Positions 28,986 through 38,263 of a stretch of 38,263 bases of DNA are shown piece by piece; the stretch's first letter is position 1; each line of letters opens with the position of its first letter. The notes beneath the pieces were generated by a model that was not told where the DNA came from, did no database searches, and saw only the letters and a program-made list of their open reading frames with translations. The translations under genes and the position numbers were made by a program. The stretch is from Enterococcus raffinosus (GTDB lineage: Bacteria > Bacillota > Bacilli > Lactobacillales > Enterococcaceae), in the NCBI RefSeq assembly GCF_001886185.1, contig NZ_JXLA01000007.1, positions 1-38,263 on the forward strand, written 5' to 3'.

Positions 28986-30338
28986 CTATTTTTTTCGCAT
29001 TGCACAAATAAAGAAGCCATCTGTCATAAACATTTCTGGGTATAAAACCAACATTTGCTCATGAATCGCCGGCTCTAATTTCGTTTCTAGATCTAATTCA
29101 ATTTTTTCAAAATCAGGGTGTGCCGCTAGAAATTCCGCGATCACTTTTTGATTCTCTTCTTTAGCAATTGTACATGTACTGTATACCATAATTCCACCAG
29201 ATTTCAACGTGGGAGCGCAATTCTTTAAAATTTCTAGTTGAATTTTGGGTAATTGAACAAAATCCTGTGTTTTTTTCTGGTATTTGATATCTGGTTTCCG
29301 ACGCATCAGGCCCAATCCTGAACAAGGCGCATCCACTAAAATACGGTCAAAGCTTTCTGGCGCAAAATTCTTTGATGCTTCCCGAGCGTCCATCTTTTTT
29401 GTCACTACAGTATCGGACACACGTAAACGTTCCGCGTTTTCTCTGACCAATTTCAACTTGTGATCATGGATATCCAAGGCCGTTACAGACCCTTCCTCCT
29501 GCAGCAAAGAAGCAATATGCGTCGTTTTTCCTCCAGGAGCTGCGCAAGCATCTAAAACTTTTTGACCCGGAGCTACTTGTAACGCCTGAGCCACTAGCAT
29601 AGAGCTCTCATCTTGAATCGTTAACCAGCCATTTTGAAACAGCTCGCTTCCGGCTAAAAAGCCTTTATCTGCAATGATTCCATAGGGAGTTAGTTCACTG
29701 ATACGAGCTTCAATCCCATCTTCTTCCAAGGCCTCAATCGCTTCAGCCCGGGTCAAAAAGCGCAAATCAATTCGGGCACTGACACGACTCGGCTCTAATA
29801 AGGATAAGCCTAGCTTGCGTGTTTCCTCTTCACCGATCTCTGCCACAAATTTTTCCGTTAAAAATCTTGGCAGACTGATTTCAGTTGCTAAACGTTCGAT
29901 CGGATCTTGAATCAAGTCTAAGGATGGAACGCCTTCCCGCTGGATAGACCGCAGAACACCGTTCACAAATTTGCCTGTTCCAGGATTGCCTTTAGCCTTC
30001 GCGATTTCGACCGCCTCATTAATGATTGCATGATCAGGCACCCGATCTAAGTAGAGCATTTGGTAGACAGACAGTTGCAACAAGCTTCTGACCCATGGAT
30101 CAACTTTTTTCGCTTTTTTTATAAACGGTTCGATGTCATAGGCCAATAAAAGCTGACGACTGATGGTTCCATAGACAAGTTCCGTCAGTAACGCTGTATC
30201 CTTACCATCCACTTGATTTTTCTGGATCAATTCATTTAACAGCAGATTTGAATACGCACCGCCACGATTAATTCGTTCAATTGCTTCAAGCGCTGTAAAA
30301 CGAACAGAACGCAATAATTTTTTAGGAATCTTTGCCAT
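28986..30338 (-). CDS. rsmB: 16S rRNA m5C967 methyltransferase RsmB
   Basis: SAM-dependent methyltransferase for C967 of 16S rRNA. The 450 residues comprise an N-terminal NusB-like RNA-binding domain (about 1-140) and a Rossmann methyltransferase domain with CAAPGGKTTH, DAPCSGLG (Cys339) and the catalytic YSTCTI (Cys389, the same number as in E. coli). The ATG is directly next to the fmt stop. Standard position in the def-fmt-rsmB-stp-prkC cluster. Confidence 0.96.
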   Translation of the reverse strand: MAKIPKKLLRSVRFTALEAIERINRGGAYSNLLLNELIQKNQVDGKDTALLTELVYGTISRQLLLAYDIEPFIKKAKKVDPWVRSLLQLSVYQMLYLDRVPDHAIINEAVEIAKAKGNPGTGKFVNGVLRSIQREGVPSLDLIQDPIERLATEISLPRFLTEKFVAEIGEEETRKLGLSLLEPSRVSARIDLRFLTRAEAIEALEEDGIEARISELTPYGIIADKGFLAGSELFQNGWLTIQDESSMLVAQALQVAPGQKVLDACAAPGGKTTHIASLLQEEGSVTALDIHDHKLKLVRENAERLRVSDTVVTKKMDAREASKNFAPESFDRILVDAPCSGLGLMRRKPDIKYQKKTQDFVQLPKIQLEILKNCAPTLKSGGIMVYSTCTIAKEENQKVIAEFLAAHPDFEKIELDLETKLEPAIHEQMLVLYPEMFMTDGFFICAMRKK

Positions 30339-31280
30339 CTAGTCCACCTGCTGCCCTTCGGCTACAGCCTGTCCACTGCCGTTTAAGAAGGCTTGGATCG
30401 TTTGTCTTGCTTTTCCAGCCGGCTGCAGTTCATCTATTGCCACTACTGTGCCGTTTCCACAAGCAATGTGCAAAGCCTTTTTGGTACGAGAAACAATGGT
30501 TCCAGGAGCTGCTGTCGTGTTTTCCTCCAAGGGGGTTGTATGAAAAATTTTCCACCGAGTCCCTTCATAGGTTGTAAAGGCCACTGGCCATGGATGCATC
30601 CCCCGCACCTGATTATCAACTTCTTCAGCCGTCTTCCGCCAGTCGATCGCTTCTTGTTCACGGCTGATGTTTGGAGAAAAAGTCGCCTCTTCTTCATTTT
30701 GCGGCGTTGGTTTCAATTCACCTGAAATTATTTTAGGCAGTGTTTCTAAAAGCAATTCTTTTCCGACTTGGCTTAGTTTTTCAAACATAGTACCGACATC
30801 ATCTTGTTTCGTAATCGCGATTTTTTGCTGACTGAAGATTCCGCCAGCATCCATTTTCTTGATCATTTCCATGATGGTCACACCTGTTTCAGCTTCACCT
30901 TCCATGATTGCATAGTGGACTGGAGCCCCTCCACGATATTTTGGCAATAGTGAGGCATGGACATTGATTGCGCCTAATCTAGGTACTTGCAACAATTTTT
31001 CTGGTAAGAATTGTCCGAAAGCCGCGGTAATCAATAAGTCTGGTGCTAGCTCTTTGATTTTTTCCATTTCCGGCGATCCGCTGATTTTTTCTGGTTGTAA
31101 AACTAAGAGATCATGCTTTAATGCTGCTTCCTTTACTGGTGTTGGCGTAATGATTTTTTTTCGTCCAACTGGGCGATCTGGTTGGGTAACGACCGCAACA
31201 ACCTCGTAGTCTGCTTCAATCAAGCTTTCTAAAATCGGCACTGAAAAGGCCGGAGTTCCCATAAATACAATTTTAGTCAT
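30339..31280 (-). CDS. fmt: Methionyl-tRNA formyltransferase
   Basis: Formylates initiator Met-tRNA using 10-formyl-tetrahydrofolate. The 313-residue form starts at the second ATG (MTKIVFMGTPAFS), 9 bases after GGAGG; the first ATG is only 3 bases from that site. Catalytic Asn106, His108 and Asp144 sit in NVHASLLPKYRGGAP and MDAGG, at E. coli numbering. The start overlaps the end of def by 8 bases, so deformylase and formylase are coupled. Confidence 0.97.
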   Translation of the reverse strand: MTKIVFMGTPAFSVPILESLIEADYEVVAVVTQPDRPVGRKKIITPTPVKEAALKHDLLVLQPEKISGSPEMEKIKELAPDLLITAAFGQFLPEKLLQVPRLGAINVHASLLPKYRGGAPVHYAIMEGEAETGVTIMEMIKKMDAGGIFSQQKIAITKQDDVGTMFEKLSQVGKELLLETLPKIISGELKPTPQNEEEATFSPNISREQEAIDWRKTAEEVDNQVRGMHPWPVAFTTYEGTRWKIFHTTPLEENTTAAPGTIVSRTKKALHIACGNGTVVAIDELQPAGKARQTIQAFLNGSGQAVAEGQQVD

Positions 31281-31764
31281 CGGCATGTTCCTCCATATAA
31301 CATTCTAAATCTTCTGGTTCGATCTTTTCGATTACTTGGTCAATAAACAGTTTTCCATCTAAATGATCAATTTCATGTTGAAAGGTACGAGCTAAATAGC
31401 CATAGGCTGTTACTTCCATCTCTGAACCTTCACGATCATAATACCTCACCGTTACCTCATCCGCTCGTTCCACCGTTCCATATGTTTCTGGTATGGACAA
31501 GCAACCCTCGACATCGATATTCGTCCCTTTGCTTTCAATGATTTCAGGATTAATAAAATCAAAGCGATCGCCTTCTTCAACTTCAACGACAGCGATTCGT
31601 ATATTTTTTCCAATTTGAGGAGCAGCAAGTCCAATCCCATCGTGTGCCACCATCGTTTCATACATGTCGTCTAATAAAGCAACAATCTCATCCGTAATGT
31701 ATTCAATTGGTTCAGCCTTTTTCAATAAACGCTCGTCTGGGTGAATAATAATTGGGTAACGCAT
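31273..31764 (-). CDS. def: Peptide deformylase
   Basis: Iron/zinc hydrolase that removes the formyl group from nascent proteins. The 163 residues carry the three motifs GIGLAAPQIG (43-52), EGCLS (86-90, metal ligand Cys88) and QHEIDH (129-134). Size and the lack of the type 2 insertion fit a type 1 enzyme; many Firmicutes also have a second, type 2 copy elsewhere. AAGGAGG precedes the ATG. Between priA and fmt, overlapping fmt. Confidence 0.97.
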   Translation of the reverse strand: MRYPIIIHPDERLLKKAEPIEYITDEIVALLDDMYETMVAHDGIGLAAPQIGKNIRIAVVEVEEGDRFDFINPEIIESKGTNIDVEGCLSIPETYGTVERADEVTVRYYDREGSEMEVTAYGYLARTFQHEIDHLDGKLFIDQVIEKIEPEDLECYMEEHADD

Positions 31765-31790
31765 TAAACGTCCTCCTTCGTTGTAGCTTC

Positions 31791-34193
31791 CTAAATAAAA
31801 TACATAGGTTCATTGTCAATTGCGATCAATAAGCCTTGCCGCTGATCTTTTTGACTCACTTGCAGAATATCTTCTAAGGTCGCTTGTAATTTAGGTTCAT
31901 TTTTATATTTAATGATTAATTGATAGTAATAGCGATTCTTTATCCGTAAAATAGCTCCCGGCGTTGGTCCTAACAGGATGCTTTGCGGACTTAACTGTGT
32001 CCGAATTTGCTCTGCTAACTGGAAGGCTTTTTGTGCTGCTCGCATCTCTTCCTGATGGGATACAGTTACTTTCACTGTATAGTAATAAGGTGGATAATCT
32101 GTTTGATGCCGAATCCGCATTTCTTGCTGGAAAAAACTTTCATAGTCGTGATGCTGCGCCAATTGGATAGTGTAATGCTCCGGGTTGAAGGTCTGAATAA
32201 CTACCTCACCAGCTTTGTCTCCCCGACCTGCACGACCACTGACCTGCGTCAGCAATTGGAAGGTTCGCTCACTGGAACGAAAATCAGGCAAGTTTAAAGC
32301 GGTATCCGCATTTAGCACACCAACCAATGTGACGTTAGGAAAATCCAACCCTTTGGCAATCATCTGAGTTCCTAACAAAATATCCGCTTCCTTATTGCCA
32401 AAAGCGTTCAATATTTTTTCATGTGCACCCTTCCGCCGCGTCGTATCGACATCCATCCGCAACACACGTGCTTCCGGTATTAGCTGCTCCAGCTCTTCTT
32501 GGACTTTCTCTGTACCTGTTCCGAAGTAGCGAATCTTGTCCTTGCCACAATTTGGACAATGATGAGGAATTCTTTCTTCATGTCCGCAGTAATGACAGCG
32601 CATCGTTTTCGAATCCATATGGAGCGTTAAGGATATATCACAATTTGGACAAGGCAGGACAAACCCGCAATCCCGACACATAACAAACGAGGAGTAGCCT
32701 CGACGATTTAGCAAAAGGACGCTTTGTTCTCCTTTAGCTAAGCGATCTCGTAATTTTTCTTCCAATACTTCTGAAAAAGAAGAATTTAAGCGACGCTGCA
32801 TTTCTTCCCGCATATCAATAATTTCTACAGTCGGTAATTTTGCTTGAGAATTGGCCCGTTCTGTCAGCTTCAGCAGGTGATAAACGCCCTTTTGCCCTCT
32901 TGCTCGTGACTCTAATGAAGGCGTGGCGCTCCCTAAAACAACTGGACAGCCATGGTATTTCCCCCGCCAAATCGCTAAATCTCTTGCATGGTAGCGAGGA
33001 GATTCCTCTTGTTTATAGCTTGTCTCATGCTCTTCATCAATAATGATCACCCCAAGATTCTCAAGAGGGGCGAAGATAGCCGAACGAGCACCTACGACAA
33101 CATGTGCTTCGCCACGTTCCAGCTTGCGCCATTCATCATATTTCTCTCCCTGTGACAAACCACTATGCAAAACGGCCACTTCACTGCCGAAACGAGCTTT
33201 GAAGCGTGTCGCTATCTGCGGCGTCAAAGAAATCTCCGGTACTAGCATCATCGCCGTCTGTCCATTTGCCAACACGTCTTGGATAACCTGCAAGTAAACC
33301 TCGGTTTTTCCACTGCCAGTCACACCTTCCAAAAGAAAAACTTGATGCTCCTGCGCGGTACTTTTTTGACTGATCGCTTCATAGGCAGCCCGTTGTTCGT
33401 TGTTCAGTTCTAATGCTGAGGTTTGTTTGATCTCTCTTTCGGCATATGGGTCACGGTATTTTTCAACTGCGACAAAGGCCAACCAGCCTTTTTTCTCTGC
33501 TTGATTCAGATTGGCTAGTGAAAAATCCTCCGCTTTCATTTGCTTGACCGAAATCAGCGCTTCATCAGTGAGAGCGGCTAGATAGTCCAACAGTTGCTCT
33601 TGTTTATAGGAGTTTTTCCGTAACTCTGCCTTTAACTGATTGACGGAGGCTTGTTCAAAGGTTCGTTTGATATAGCGTTCCGTTTTTATTTTGTTTTTCG
33701 TATGAACTTCATAACGCAATTCAACGATACCTTGCTCACGTAAGTCGGCTAGCTCCTTCAGCCATCCTTGAGCTTCTGCTTCTTCCCAAGTTAACGAGTC
33801 TGTATCACCAAAATACTTAGCTTGAACTGCTGGAGCATCATCTATGAGATATAAGCGTTTTTGATAATCAGCCTTCATCACACTAGGAAGCATCGTTTGC
33901 AAACAAGTCACCTTAAATGCAAAGGTGGTTTCCTTCATGTAATCAGCTAATGCCAATAACTCTTTATTTAACACAGGCGCTAAATCTAACACGCGAATAA
34001 TCGGCTTCAAATTGTCTGGAAGAGGTTCAGTGGCCTGCTCAAAGCCAACAACAAATCCTTGGACATGCCGTGGGCCAAAGCCGACCTCTACACGCATCCC
34101 GACTTCTACCGCTAATTGAGGCGGGATCAAGTAGCTAAACGGCTGATCTGTCTGCAGTGATGGCACATCTACGATTACTTGTGCTAATTTCAT
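31791..34193 (-). CDS. priA: Primosomal protein N' (replication restart helicase PriA)
   Basis: DNA helicase that reloads the replisome at collapsed forks. The 800-residue form begins at the ATG giving MKLAQVIVDVP, just after GGAGGCGG; 42 in-frame codons upstream are non-conserved and run over the promoter. Visible: the N-terminal 3'-DNA binding domain, Walker A GVTGSGKT (290-297), DEEH (386-389), eight zinc cysteines (506, 509, 515, 518, 533, 536, 546, 549) and the GRAGRGDK motif. It lies after a terminator and has its own promoter; coaBC, usual between rpoZ and priA, is missing. Confidence 0.97.
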   Translation of the reverse strand: MKLAQVIVDVPSLQTDQPFSYLIPPQLAVEVGMRVEVGFGPRHVQGFVVGFEQATEPLPDNLKPIIRVLDLAPVLNKELLALADYMKETTFAFKVTCLQTMLPSVMKADYQKRLYLIDDAPAVQAKYFGDTDSLTWEEAEAQGWLKELADLREQGIVELRYEVHTKNKIKTERYIKRTFEQASVNQLKAELRKNSYKQEQLLDYLAALTDEALISVKQMKAEDFSLANLNQAEKKGWLAFVAVEKYRDPYAEREIKQTSALELNNEQRAAYEAISQKSTAQEHQVFLLEGVTGSGKTEVYLQVIQDVLANGQTAMMLVPEISLTPQIATRFKARFGSEVAVLHSGLSQGEKYDEWRKLERGEAHVVVGARSAIFAPLENLGVIIIDEEHETSYKQEESPRYHARDLAIWRGKYHGCPVVLGSATPSLESRARGQKGVYHLLKLTERANSQAKLPTVEIIDMREEMQRRLNSSFSEVLEEKLRDRLAKGEQSVLLLNRRGYSSFVMCRDCGFVLPCPNCDISLTLHMDSKTMRCHYCGHEERIPHHCPNCGKDKIRYFGTGTEKVQEELEQLIPEARVLRMDVDTTRRKGAHEKILNAFGNKEADILLGTQMIAKGLDFPNVTLVGVLNADTALNLPDFRSSERTFQLLTQVSGRAGRGDKAGEVVIQTFNPEHYTIQLAQHHDYESFFQQEMRIRHQTDYPPYYYTVKVTVSHQEEMRAAQKAFQLAEQIRTQLSPQSILLGPTPGAILRIKNRYYYQLIIKYKNEPKLQATLEDILQVSQKDQRQGLLIAIDNEPMYFI

Positions 34194-34227
34194 TTTTCCG
34201 CCTCCATTCTTGAATAGTGTACTAAAT

Positions 34228-34256
34228 ATTCTATATGTACGTCTAAGTTTACGAAA
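34228..34256 (-). promoter_or_regulatory. Possible promoter of the priA-prkC operon
   Basis: Minus-strand TAGAAT (34228-34233) is a good -10; the hexamer 17 bases upstream (TTTCGT, 34251-34256) is poor. It lies between the rpoZ terminator and priA and would drive priA-def-fmt-rsmB-stp-prkC. Confidence 0.4.
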
Positions 34257-34277
34257 ATATGTAGGGTACTCTAACAC

Positions 34278-34317
34278 AAAAAGAAGGGACTGCGCCAAAA
34301 GTATTTGGTACAATCCC
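34278..34317 (-). terminator. Terminator after rpoZ
   Basis: A 14-position stem (34286-34299 with 34304-34317; two G-U pairs and one mismatch in the minus-strand RNA) with a 4-base loop is followed by a U-rich run. It ends the gmk-rpoZ transcript. Confidence 0.8.
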
Positions 34318-34351
34318 ATTTACACTTCATCAGCGAGAAAGGTTTCTACGC

Positions 34352-34654
34352 TTAGTTTTGTTCGTTGCGAATACGAGCTTCTAAGTCACGTTGATCGCGT
34401 TCACGCTGCAGGTGACGTTCCTCTTCTTCCATTTTCAAACGTTCCCGTTTGATTTCTGGATGTGGATCATTAATGACCGTTCCTGCGTCAATTTCTTCCA
34501 AAGCCTGTCCAACGCTTTTTACAGATTCAAATGAATCTAAAGTCGGTTGTGCCCCTGCGTCTAATTCATGTGCGCGTTTGCTGGCTAAAATTACTAAAGA
34601 ATATTTTGAATTCACATGGTCTAACAACGTATCAATTGAAGGTTTTAACATCAT
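34352..34654 (-). CDS. rpoZ: RNA polymerase omega subunit
   Basis: Small subunit that helps assemble RNA polymerase around beta-prime. 100 residues with the omega signature: [30 protein letters not shown] (family pattern P-S-x-D-x-L, then KYxLVxxASKRA). The C-terminal third is a charged helix. Its ribosome site, GGAG, is within the last codons of gmk, so the two are coupled; the first of two adjacent ATGs has the better spacing. Confidence 0.95.
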   Translation of the reverse strand: MMLKPSIDTLLDHVNSKYSLVILASKRAHELDAGAQPTLDSFESVKSVGQALEEIDAGTVINDPHPEIKRERLKMEEEERHLQRERDQRDLEARIRNEQN

Positions 34655-34658
34655 AAGC

Positions 34659-35285
<627 letters not shown>

Positions 35286-35309
35286 TCATGCTCTTTTTAG
35301 CTAACGCCT

Positions 35310-35338
35310 ATTGTGCACTTTTTTTGTGAATATTTCAA
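35310..35338 (-). promoter_or_regulatory. Probable promoter of gmk-rpoZ
   Basis: Minus-strand TTGAAA (35333-35338) and CACAAT (35310-35315) are 17 bases apart, in the gap after yicC, about 37 bases before the gmk start. Confidence 0.55.
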
Positions 35339-35384
35339 GGGGTATCGTCAAGCTGTCTGCTATTTCTTATGAAATTTCACGCAA

Positions 35385-36269
35385 CTACTCAACATTTTGA
35401 ATCTGTTCACGAATTTTTTCTAGAATTGTTTTTAATTGAACGACAATATCCTTAATTTGAATCGGACTTGATTTTGAGCCGATCGTGTTGACCTCACGAT
35501 TCATTTCCTGCAATAAGAAATCTAATTCTCGTCCTACTGGGTCTGTTGTTTCTAAGAGTTGCGCGAACTTTTCCAGATGAATGGTCAAACGATCCAGCTC
35601 TTCATGAATGTCGCCGCGTTCTAGTAAAATTGCTAATTCTGTCAACAAACGATCTTGATCTACTGTATTGCCTAGGTACTCTTCTAGCTTTGCTTGATAG
35701 CGTTGTTGAAAATCTGCTTCATACTCTGTCACAAAGCCTTTTAGTTCGGTCACTAAGCACTGAACTTTGTTGTCATAATCCAACAACACTTTTTTGATTC
35801 CTGCCCCCTCATGTTCGCGACTGACAGCTAATTGTGTAAAAGCCTCCTTCGCTACTGTTCGGACCAATTCTTCTAAGGTATCCTCTTCTGTCGGCTGATC
35901 GATCAGTGTGACAAAATCCGGTTGCTCCATCGCCTTAATCAACACCTGATCCACTGGAAAATCTACGACGCCAAAATGTTCTCTTCCACCACTTTGCAGC
36001 TCAGTAACTAATTGCTGCAGCAGCTCCCAATCGACTGAAACCTTCTTATTGCCGCTTTTTAACGGCGTTAAATTGATAAATACATCCACTCGACCACGTT
36101 GAATTTTTCCCTTCGCGATTTTGCGAATCTCTGCTTCAAAAGGATTGAGTTCTTTTGGCATTCGAATCTGCAAATCTAAAAAACGATTATTAACACTTTT
36201 TAATTCAATATTCAGCTCATAAGCCTCGTTCGCCTGAGCTGCCTGACCATAGCCTGTCATACTTTTCAT
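35385..36269 (-). CDS. yicC: YicC family endoribonuclease
   Basis: 294 residues. N-terminal YicC domain starting MKSMTGYGQA with the ELKSVNNRFLDLQIRMP motif, and the conserved C-terminal DUF1732 region with GRELDFLLQEMNREVNTIGSKS. E. coli YicC has been shown to be an RNase; the substrate in Gram-positives is not established. It sits before gmk, as in many Firmicutes, and no clear terminator separates them. It is 35 bases downstream of the PC4-like gene. Confidence 0.94.
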   Translation of the reverse strand: MKSMTGYGQAAQANEAYELNIELKSVNNRFLDLQIRMPKELNPFEAEIRKIAKGKIQRGRVDVFINLTPLKSGNKKVSVDWELLQQLVTELQSGGREHFGVVDFPVDQVLIKAMEQPDFVTLIDQPTEEDTLEELVRTVAKEAFTQLAVSREHEGAGIKKVLLDYDNKVQCLVTELKGFVTEYEADFQQRYQAKLEEYLGNTVDQDRLLTELAILLERGDIHEELDRLTIHLEKFAQLLETTDPVGRELDFLLQEMNREVNTIGSKSSPIQIKDIVVQLKTILEKIREQIQNVE

Positions 36270-36304
36270 TTTGCTTGTTCCCTTTCTTTGGAAAAAATCA
36301 CACC

Positions 36305-36520
36305 CTACATCTTGCTTAAGGTTTCTTTTAACACAGCGAATTCTTCGTTGCTCAATGTGACACCCTTGCCCATTTTTTCATGGCCTGGTGCCCAATCGCG
36401 TAAATCAAACTTTGGTGGACGCTCATTCCAGCTTACGAGATTCAACTCTTTACGCCAGCCTTTCGGATTTTCTGATAAGACGGCAATTTCTTCCACGATT
36501 TCATAATTAAATTCTGCCAT
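36305..36520 (-). CDS. PC4-like ssDNA-binding protein, YdbC family
   Basis: 71 residues that match, from memory, the lactococcal YdbC fold, a homodimeric PC4/Sub1-like single-stranded DNA-binding protein (signature NPKGWRKELNLVSWNERPPKFDLRDW, quoted for its K-G-W-x-K-E-L-N and SWN segments, and GHEKMGKG). Role in the cell is unknown; nucleoid, transcription or recombination functions are all possible. GGAGG precedes the ATG. It lies between the patatin gene and yicC, probably in one transcript with them. Confidence 0.85.
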   Translation of the reverse strand: MAEFNYEIVEEIAVLSENPKGWRKELNLVSWNERPPKFDLRDWAPGHEKMGKGVTLSNEEFAVLKETLSKM

Positions 36521-36544
36521 TGTACTTCCTCCAACTTTCTATTC

Positions 36545-38158
36545 TCATGCTTCTTCACGGATATATCTAAAGAAAAGTGCCAGCAAAGTCGGGATCGGCC
36601 AGCGACGGTAAGCTGTTTCTAACGATCCTTTTTGCTGATAAATCTGTAGTACCTGATAATAATCTGTAAACACATTGTGGGTTTCAATAAAATCTTCAAT
36701 TTGCTCCTGAACCGAATAATTCGCGTTCAACTTGATCGGCATTTCAAACTGCTTCAGAATAATATCGATGAATTCTTCGGGCGTATAAACCTTTACTGGC
36801 GAGACATTCACCCAATAGGCGAAAAACTCTAAAAATGCTAAACTCAGCATTTCTAACGGCACATCCTGACCAAAAAACTTCCGCAGCTCAAGATAGATTG
36901 CCTTCTTGTCTACTGCAATTTTATCTTTTAGAAAACGGATAAACGCTTTGGTAATGGATTCAAAATCCGCGTGACAACTGAAAAAGTATCGATACCCTTG
37001 TAGTTCACCGAATATCCGTTTAGCCTCTAGGTACCCTAAATCTATATTTTCTGACGAGCGATCGCTTTGAAATAGTAATAGGTCTCCTAAACTCCAAGGA
37101 CTCGTCAAAACCACTTCAGCCACCTCATCTGGCAAACGATACTTTTTATCCAACCCTGGACCGTGCACATCCACTACAATCAATTCCGTTATTGGTGTTT
37201 GTAAAGCAATGTCTACAGGTAAATTATTACGATAGCCGCCGTCGACATAAAGCTCCCCTTTGATTTTCGCCATCGCCATCATAGGAAAAAAGGCCGAAGA
37301 TGCCAATAGCCAATCAATGATTTCATTCTCTGGACATCTATGAATCGGCACGACCACCTCTTGAAAAACCGGAACTTTAGTCGTGACGACATAAAACGGA
37401 CAGCCTGAGTGAATTTTTTGCGCCTCTAATCGTTCTTCCAATAAGCTCCTAAGCGGTTCTGATGAGACGCCGCGCTGTTGCAAAGACGTTCGAATAAAGG
37501 TACGCAACTGATCCACCTGCGCTGAAAAATCCAGTACCTCCACTTCTTTGAAGGTTATATCCAAAACTTTATCCGTTTCGATCTCTTCCCACAAGGCGAG
37601 TGCCTGATTATAATCGCCTTGCGCAATTAATGCTCCGTTCAACCCGCCAACAGAAGTCCCAGTGATCACCTCAAACTGGATATCTTTTTCCAGCAGGGCC
37701 TTCCAGACACCAATTTGATAGGCTCCACGGGCGCCACCGCCACCCAACACCAATCCTGTATGATAGACGAGCACTTTTTTCCAAACGCCCGCTTCTAATT
37801 GATAGCCTTTGGCCGCTAGCCATTGCTGCAAAATTATATTTGCTTCAAGGCTTATGTAGAGCGCCCGCTTAAACTGCTGTCGAGCAGCCTTTTCCAAAAA
37901 TAAAAAAGCTGTCTCCCAGCCAAGCTCACGTGATATCAGCAAATTATTGATTCGCCAGCCATCGTCCTCATCAATTTTCTCAATTAGCAACCATTGAGAT
38001 TTGTTTTGAAGCCAATAGCCCCGCCCTTTTTTTACAGCTTCTAGATACTCTGAACGTGCTTCTCCATGGGAACTATAAAAGGGAAAAAGCAATTGTACCT
38101 GTTGAAATTTTTCCCAAACCATTAATAAATCTGATACGTATACTCGTTTTAGGTCCAT
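36545..38158 (-). CDS. Patatin-like phospholipase with an N-terminal GNAT-like extension
   Basis: 537 residues. The patatin domain (about 133-315) has the oxyanion motif GGGGARG (139-145), nucleophile Ser169 in GTSVGG and Asp306 in DGGYRNN, so the Ser-Asp dyad is intact and lipid acyl-hydrolase activity is likely. No signal peptide: it is cytoplasmic or membrane-associated. The first 130 residues are an extension that resembles a weakened GNAT fold (helix with FLEKAARQQFKRA, then NIILQQWLAAKGYQ). The last 220 residues have no recognised domain. GGAGG precedes the ATG. Substrate unknown. Confidence 0.85.
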   Translation of the reverse strand: MDLKRVYVSDLLMVWEKFQQVQLLFPFYSSHGEARSEYLEAVKKGRGYWLQNKSQWLLIEKIDEDDGWRINNLLISRELGWETAFLFLEKAARQQFKRALYISLEANIILQQWLAAKGYQLEAGVWKKVLVYHTGLVLGGGGARGAYQIGVWKALLEKDIQFEVITGTSVGGLNGALIAQGDYNQALALWEEIETDKVLDITFKEVEVLDFSAQVDQLRTFIRTSLQQRGVSSEPLRSLLEERLEAQKIHSGCPFYVVTTKVPVFQEVVVPIHRCPENEIIDWLLASSAFFPMMAMAKIKGELYVDGGYRNNLPVDIALQTPITELIVVDVHGPGLDKKYRLPDEVAEVVLTSPWSLGDLLLFQSDRSSENIDLGYLEAKRIFGELQGYRYFFSCHADFESITKAFIRFLKDKIAVDKKAIYLELRKFFGQDVPLEMLSLAFLEFFAYWVNVSPVKVYTPEEFIDIILKQFEMPIKLNANYSVQEQIEDFIETHNVFTDYYQVLQIYQQKGSLETAYRRWPIPTLLALFFRYIREEA

Positions 38159-38209
38159 CGCTTCCTCCCTGATTTAGTCTGCAGCTCTAAAGCTCAACCT
38201 GTTTGTTTT

Positions 38210-38218
38210 AGTATAGCA
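38210..38218 (-). promoter_or_regulatory. Extended -10 promoter of the patatin-yicC genes
   Basis: Minus-strand TGCTATACT (TATACT at 38210-38215) is an extended -10 that does not need a good -35. It lies between the terminator at the right edge and the patatin gene. Confidence 0.5.
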
Positions 38219-38234
38219 GAAATTTTCCTGCAAC

Positions 38235-38263
38235 AAAAAACTTCAAGGCGCGCCTTGAAGTTT
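38235..38263 (-). terminator. Terminator of a gene beyond the right edge
   Basis: A perfect palindrome (38238-38263, 13 bases each arm, containing GGCGCGCC at the centre) is followed by a six-U run on the minus strand. It should end a minus-strand gene lying to the right of the window. Confidence 0.85.

Noticed and set aside
38238-38263. Perfect palindrome with a central GGCGCGCC at the window edge, possible cloning or phage-site trace
   Set aside because: A U-run follows it on the minus strand, so a natural terminator is the simpler explanation.

Overview
The window is a low-GC Firmicutes chromosome segment, almost certainly from an Enterococcus. It looks closer to the E. faecium/E. casseliflavus side of the genus than to E. 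faecalis, but the species is not settled. The genus call rests on recalled protein resemblance: a SagA-type NlpC/P60 hydrolase, an L,D-transpeptidase with the Ldtfm architecture, an IreK/IreP kinase-phosphatase pair, and an enterococcal-type L-lactate dehydrogenase. Of 35 protein genes, 33 are on the minus strand; only ldh and the L,D-transpeptidase are on the plus strand. I see no tRNA, rRNA body, insertion sequence, prophage or CRISPR array.

Layout by coordinate (minus-strand operons are transcribed right to left). 1-342: two tandem strong promoters pointing out of the left edge, very probably those of an rRNA operon, preceded by the lysS terminator. 343-3821: lysS, dusB, hslO. 3972-4842: two accessory genes, a small helical protein resembling enterocin-A-type immunity proteins and a GNAT acetyltransferase. 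4902-16071: the conserved Bacillus-type run pth-mfd-murJ-like-S4-divIC-S1-tilS-hpt-ftsH, without the sporulation genes found there in Bacillus. 16072-16427: a divergent regulatory region with a good catabolite-response-element match. 16428-19022: ldh and ldt on the plus strand. 19075-23497: yebC, a VanZ-like gene, sagA, mreD, mreC. 23660-35273: gmk-rpoZ | priA-def-fmt-rsmB-stp-prkC | rsgA-rpe-thiN, the classic translation/kinase cluster, here lacking coaBC and remA. 35385-38158: yicC, a PC4-like small ssDNA-binding protein and a patatin-like lipase with an N-terminal extension.

Together the genes cover tRNA charging and modification, ribosome quality control and maturation, transcription-repair coupling, replication restart, and a dense set of envelope functions: MreCD elongasome, SagA hydrolase, Ldt cross-linking, a MurJ/SpoVB-like flippase, DivIC, and PASTA-kinase signalling. 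The envelope set is notable because PASTA kinase and Ldt activity both bear on beta-lactam survival in enterococci.

I did not find a convincing undescribed system. The most interesting leads are regulatory (a CtsR-like operator over the ftsH -35, a cre over the pth-operon -35, a WalR-like box before sagA), architectural (the patatin with a GNAT-like N-terminus) and positional (an immunity-like gene plus GNAT at the usual coaX position). Promoters, terminators and operators were read by eye and are predictions.
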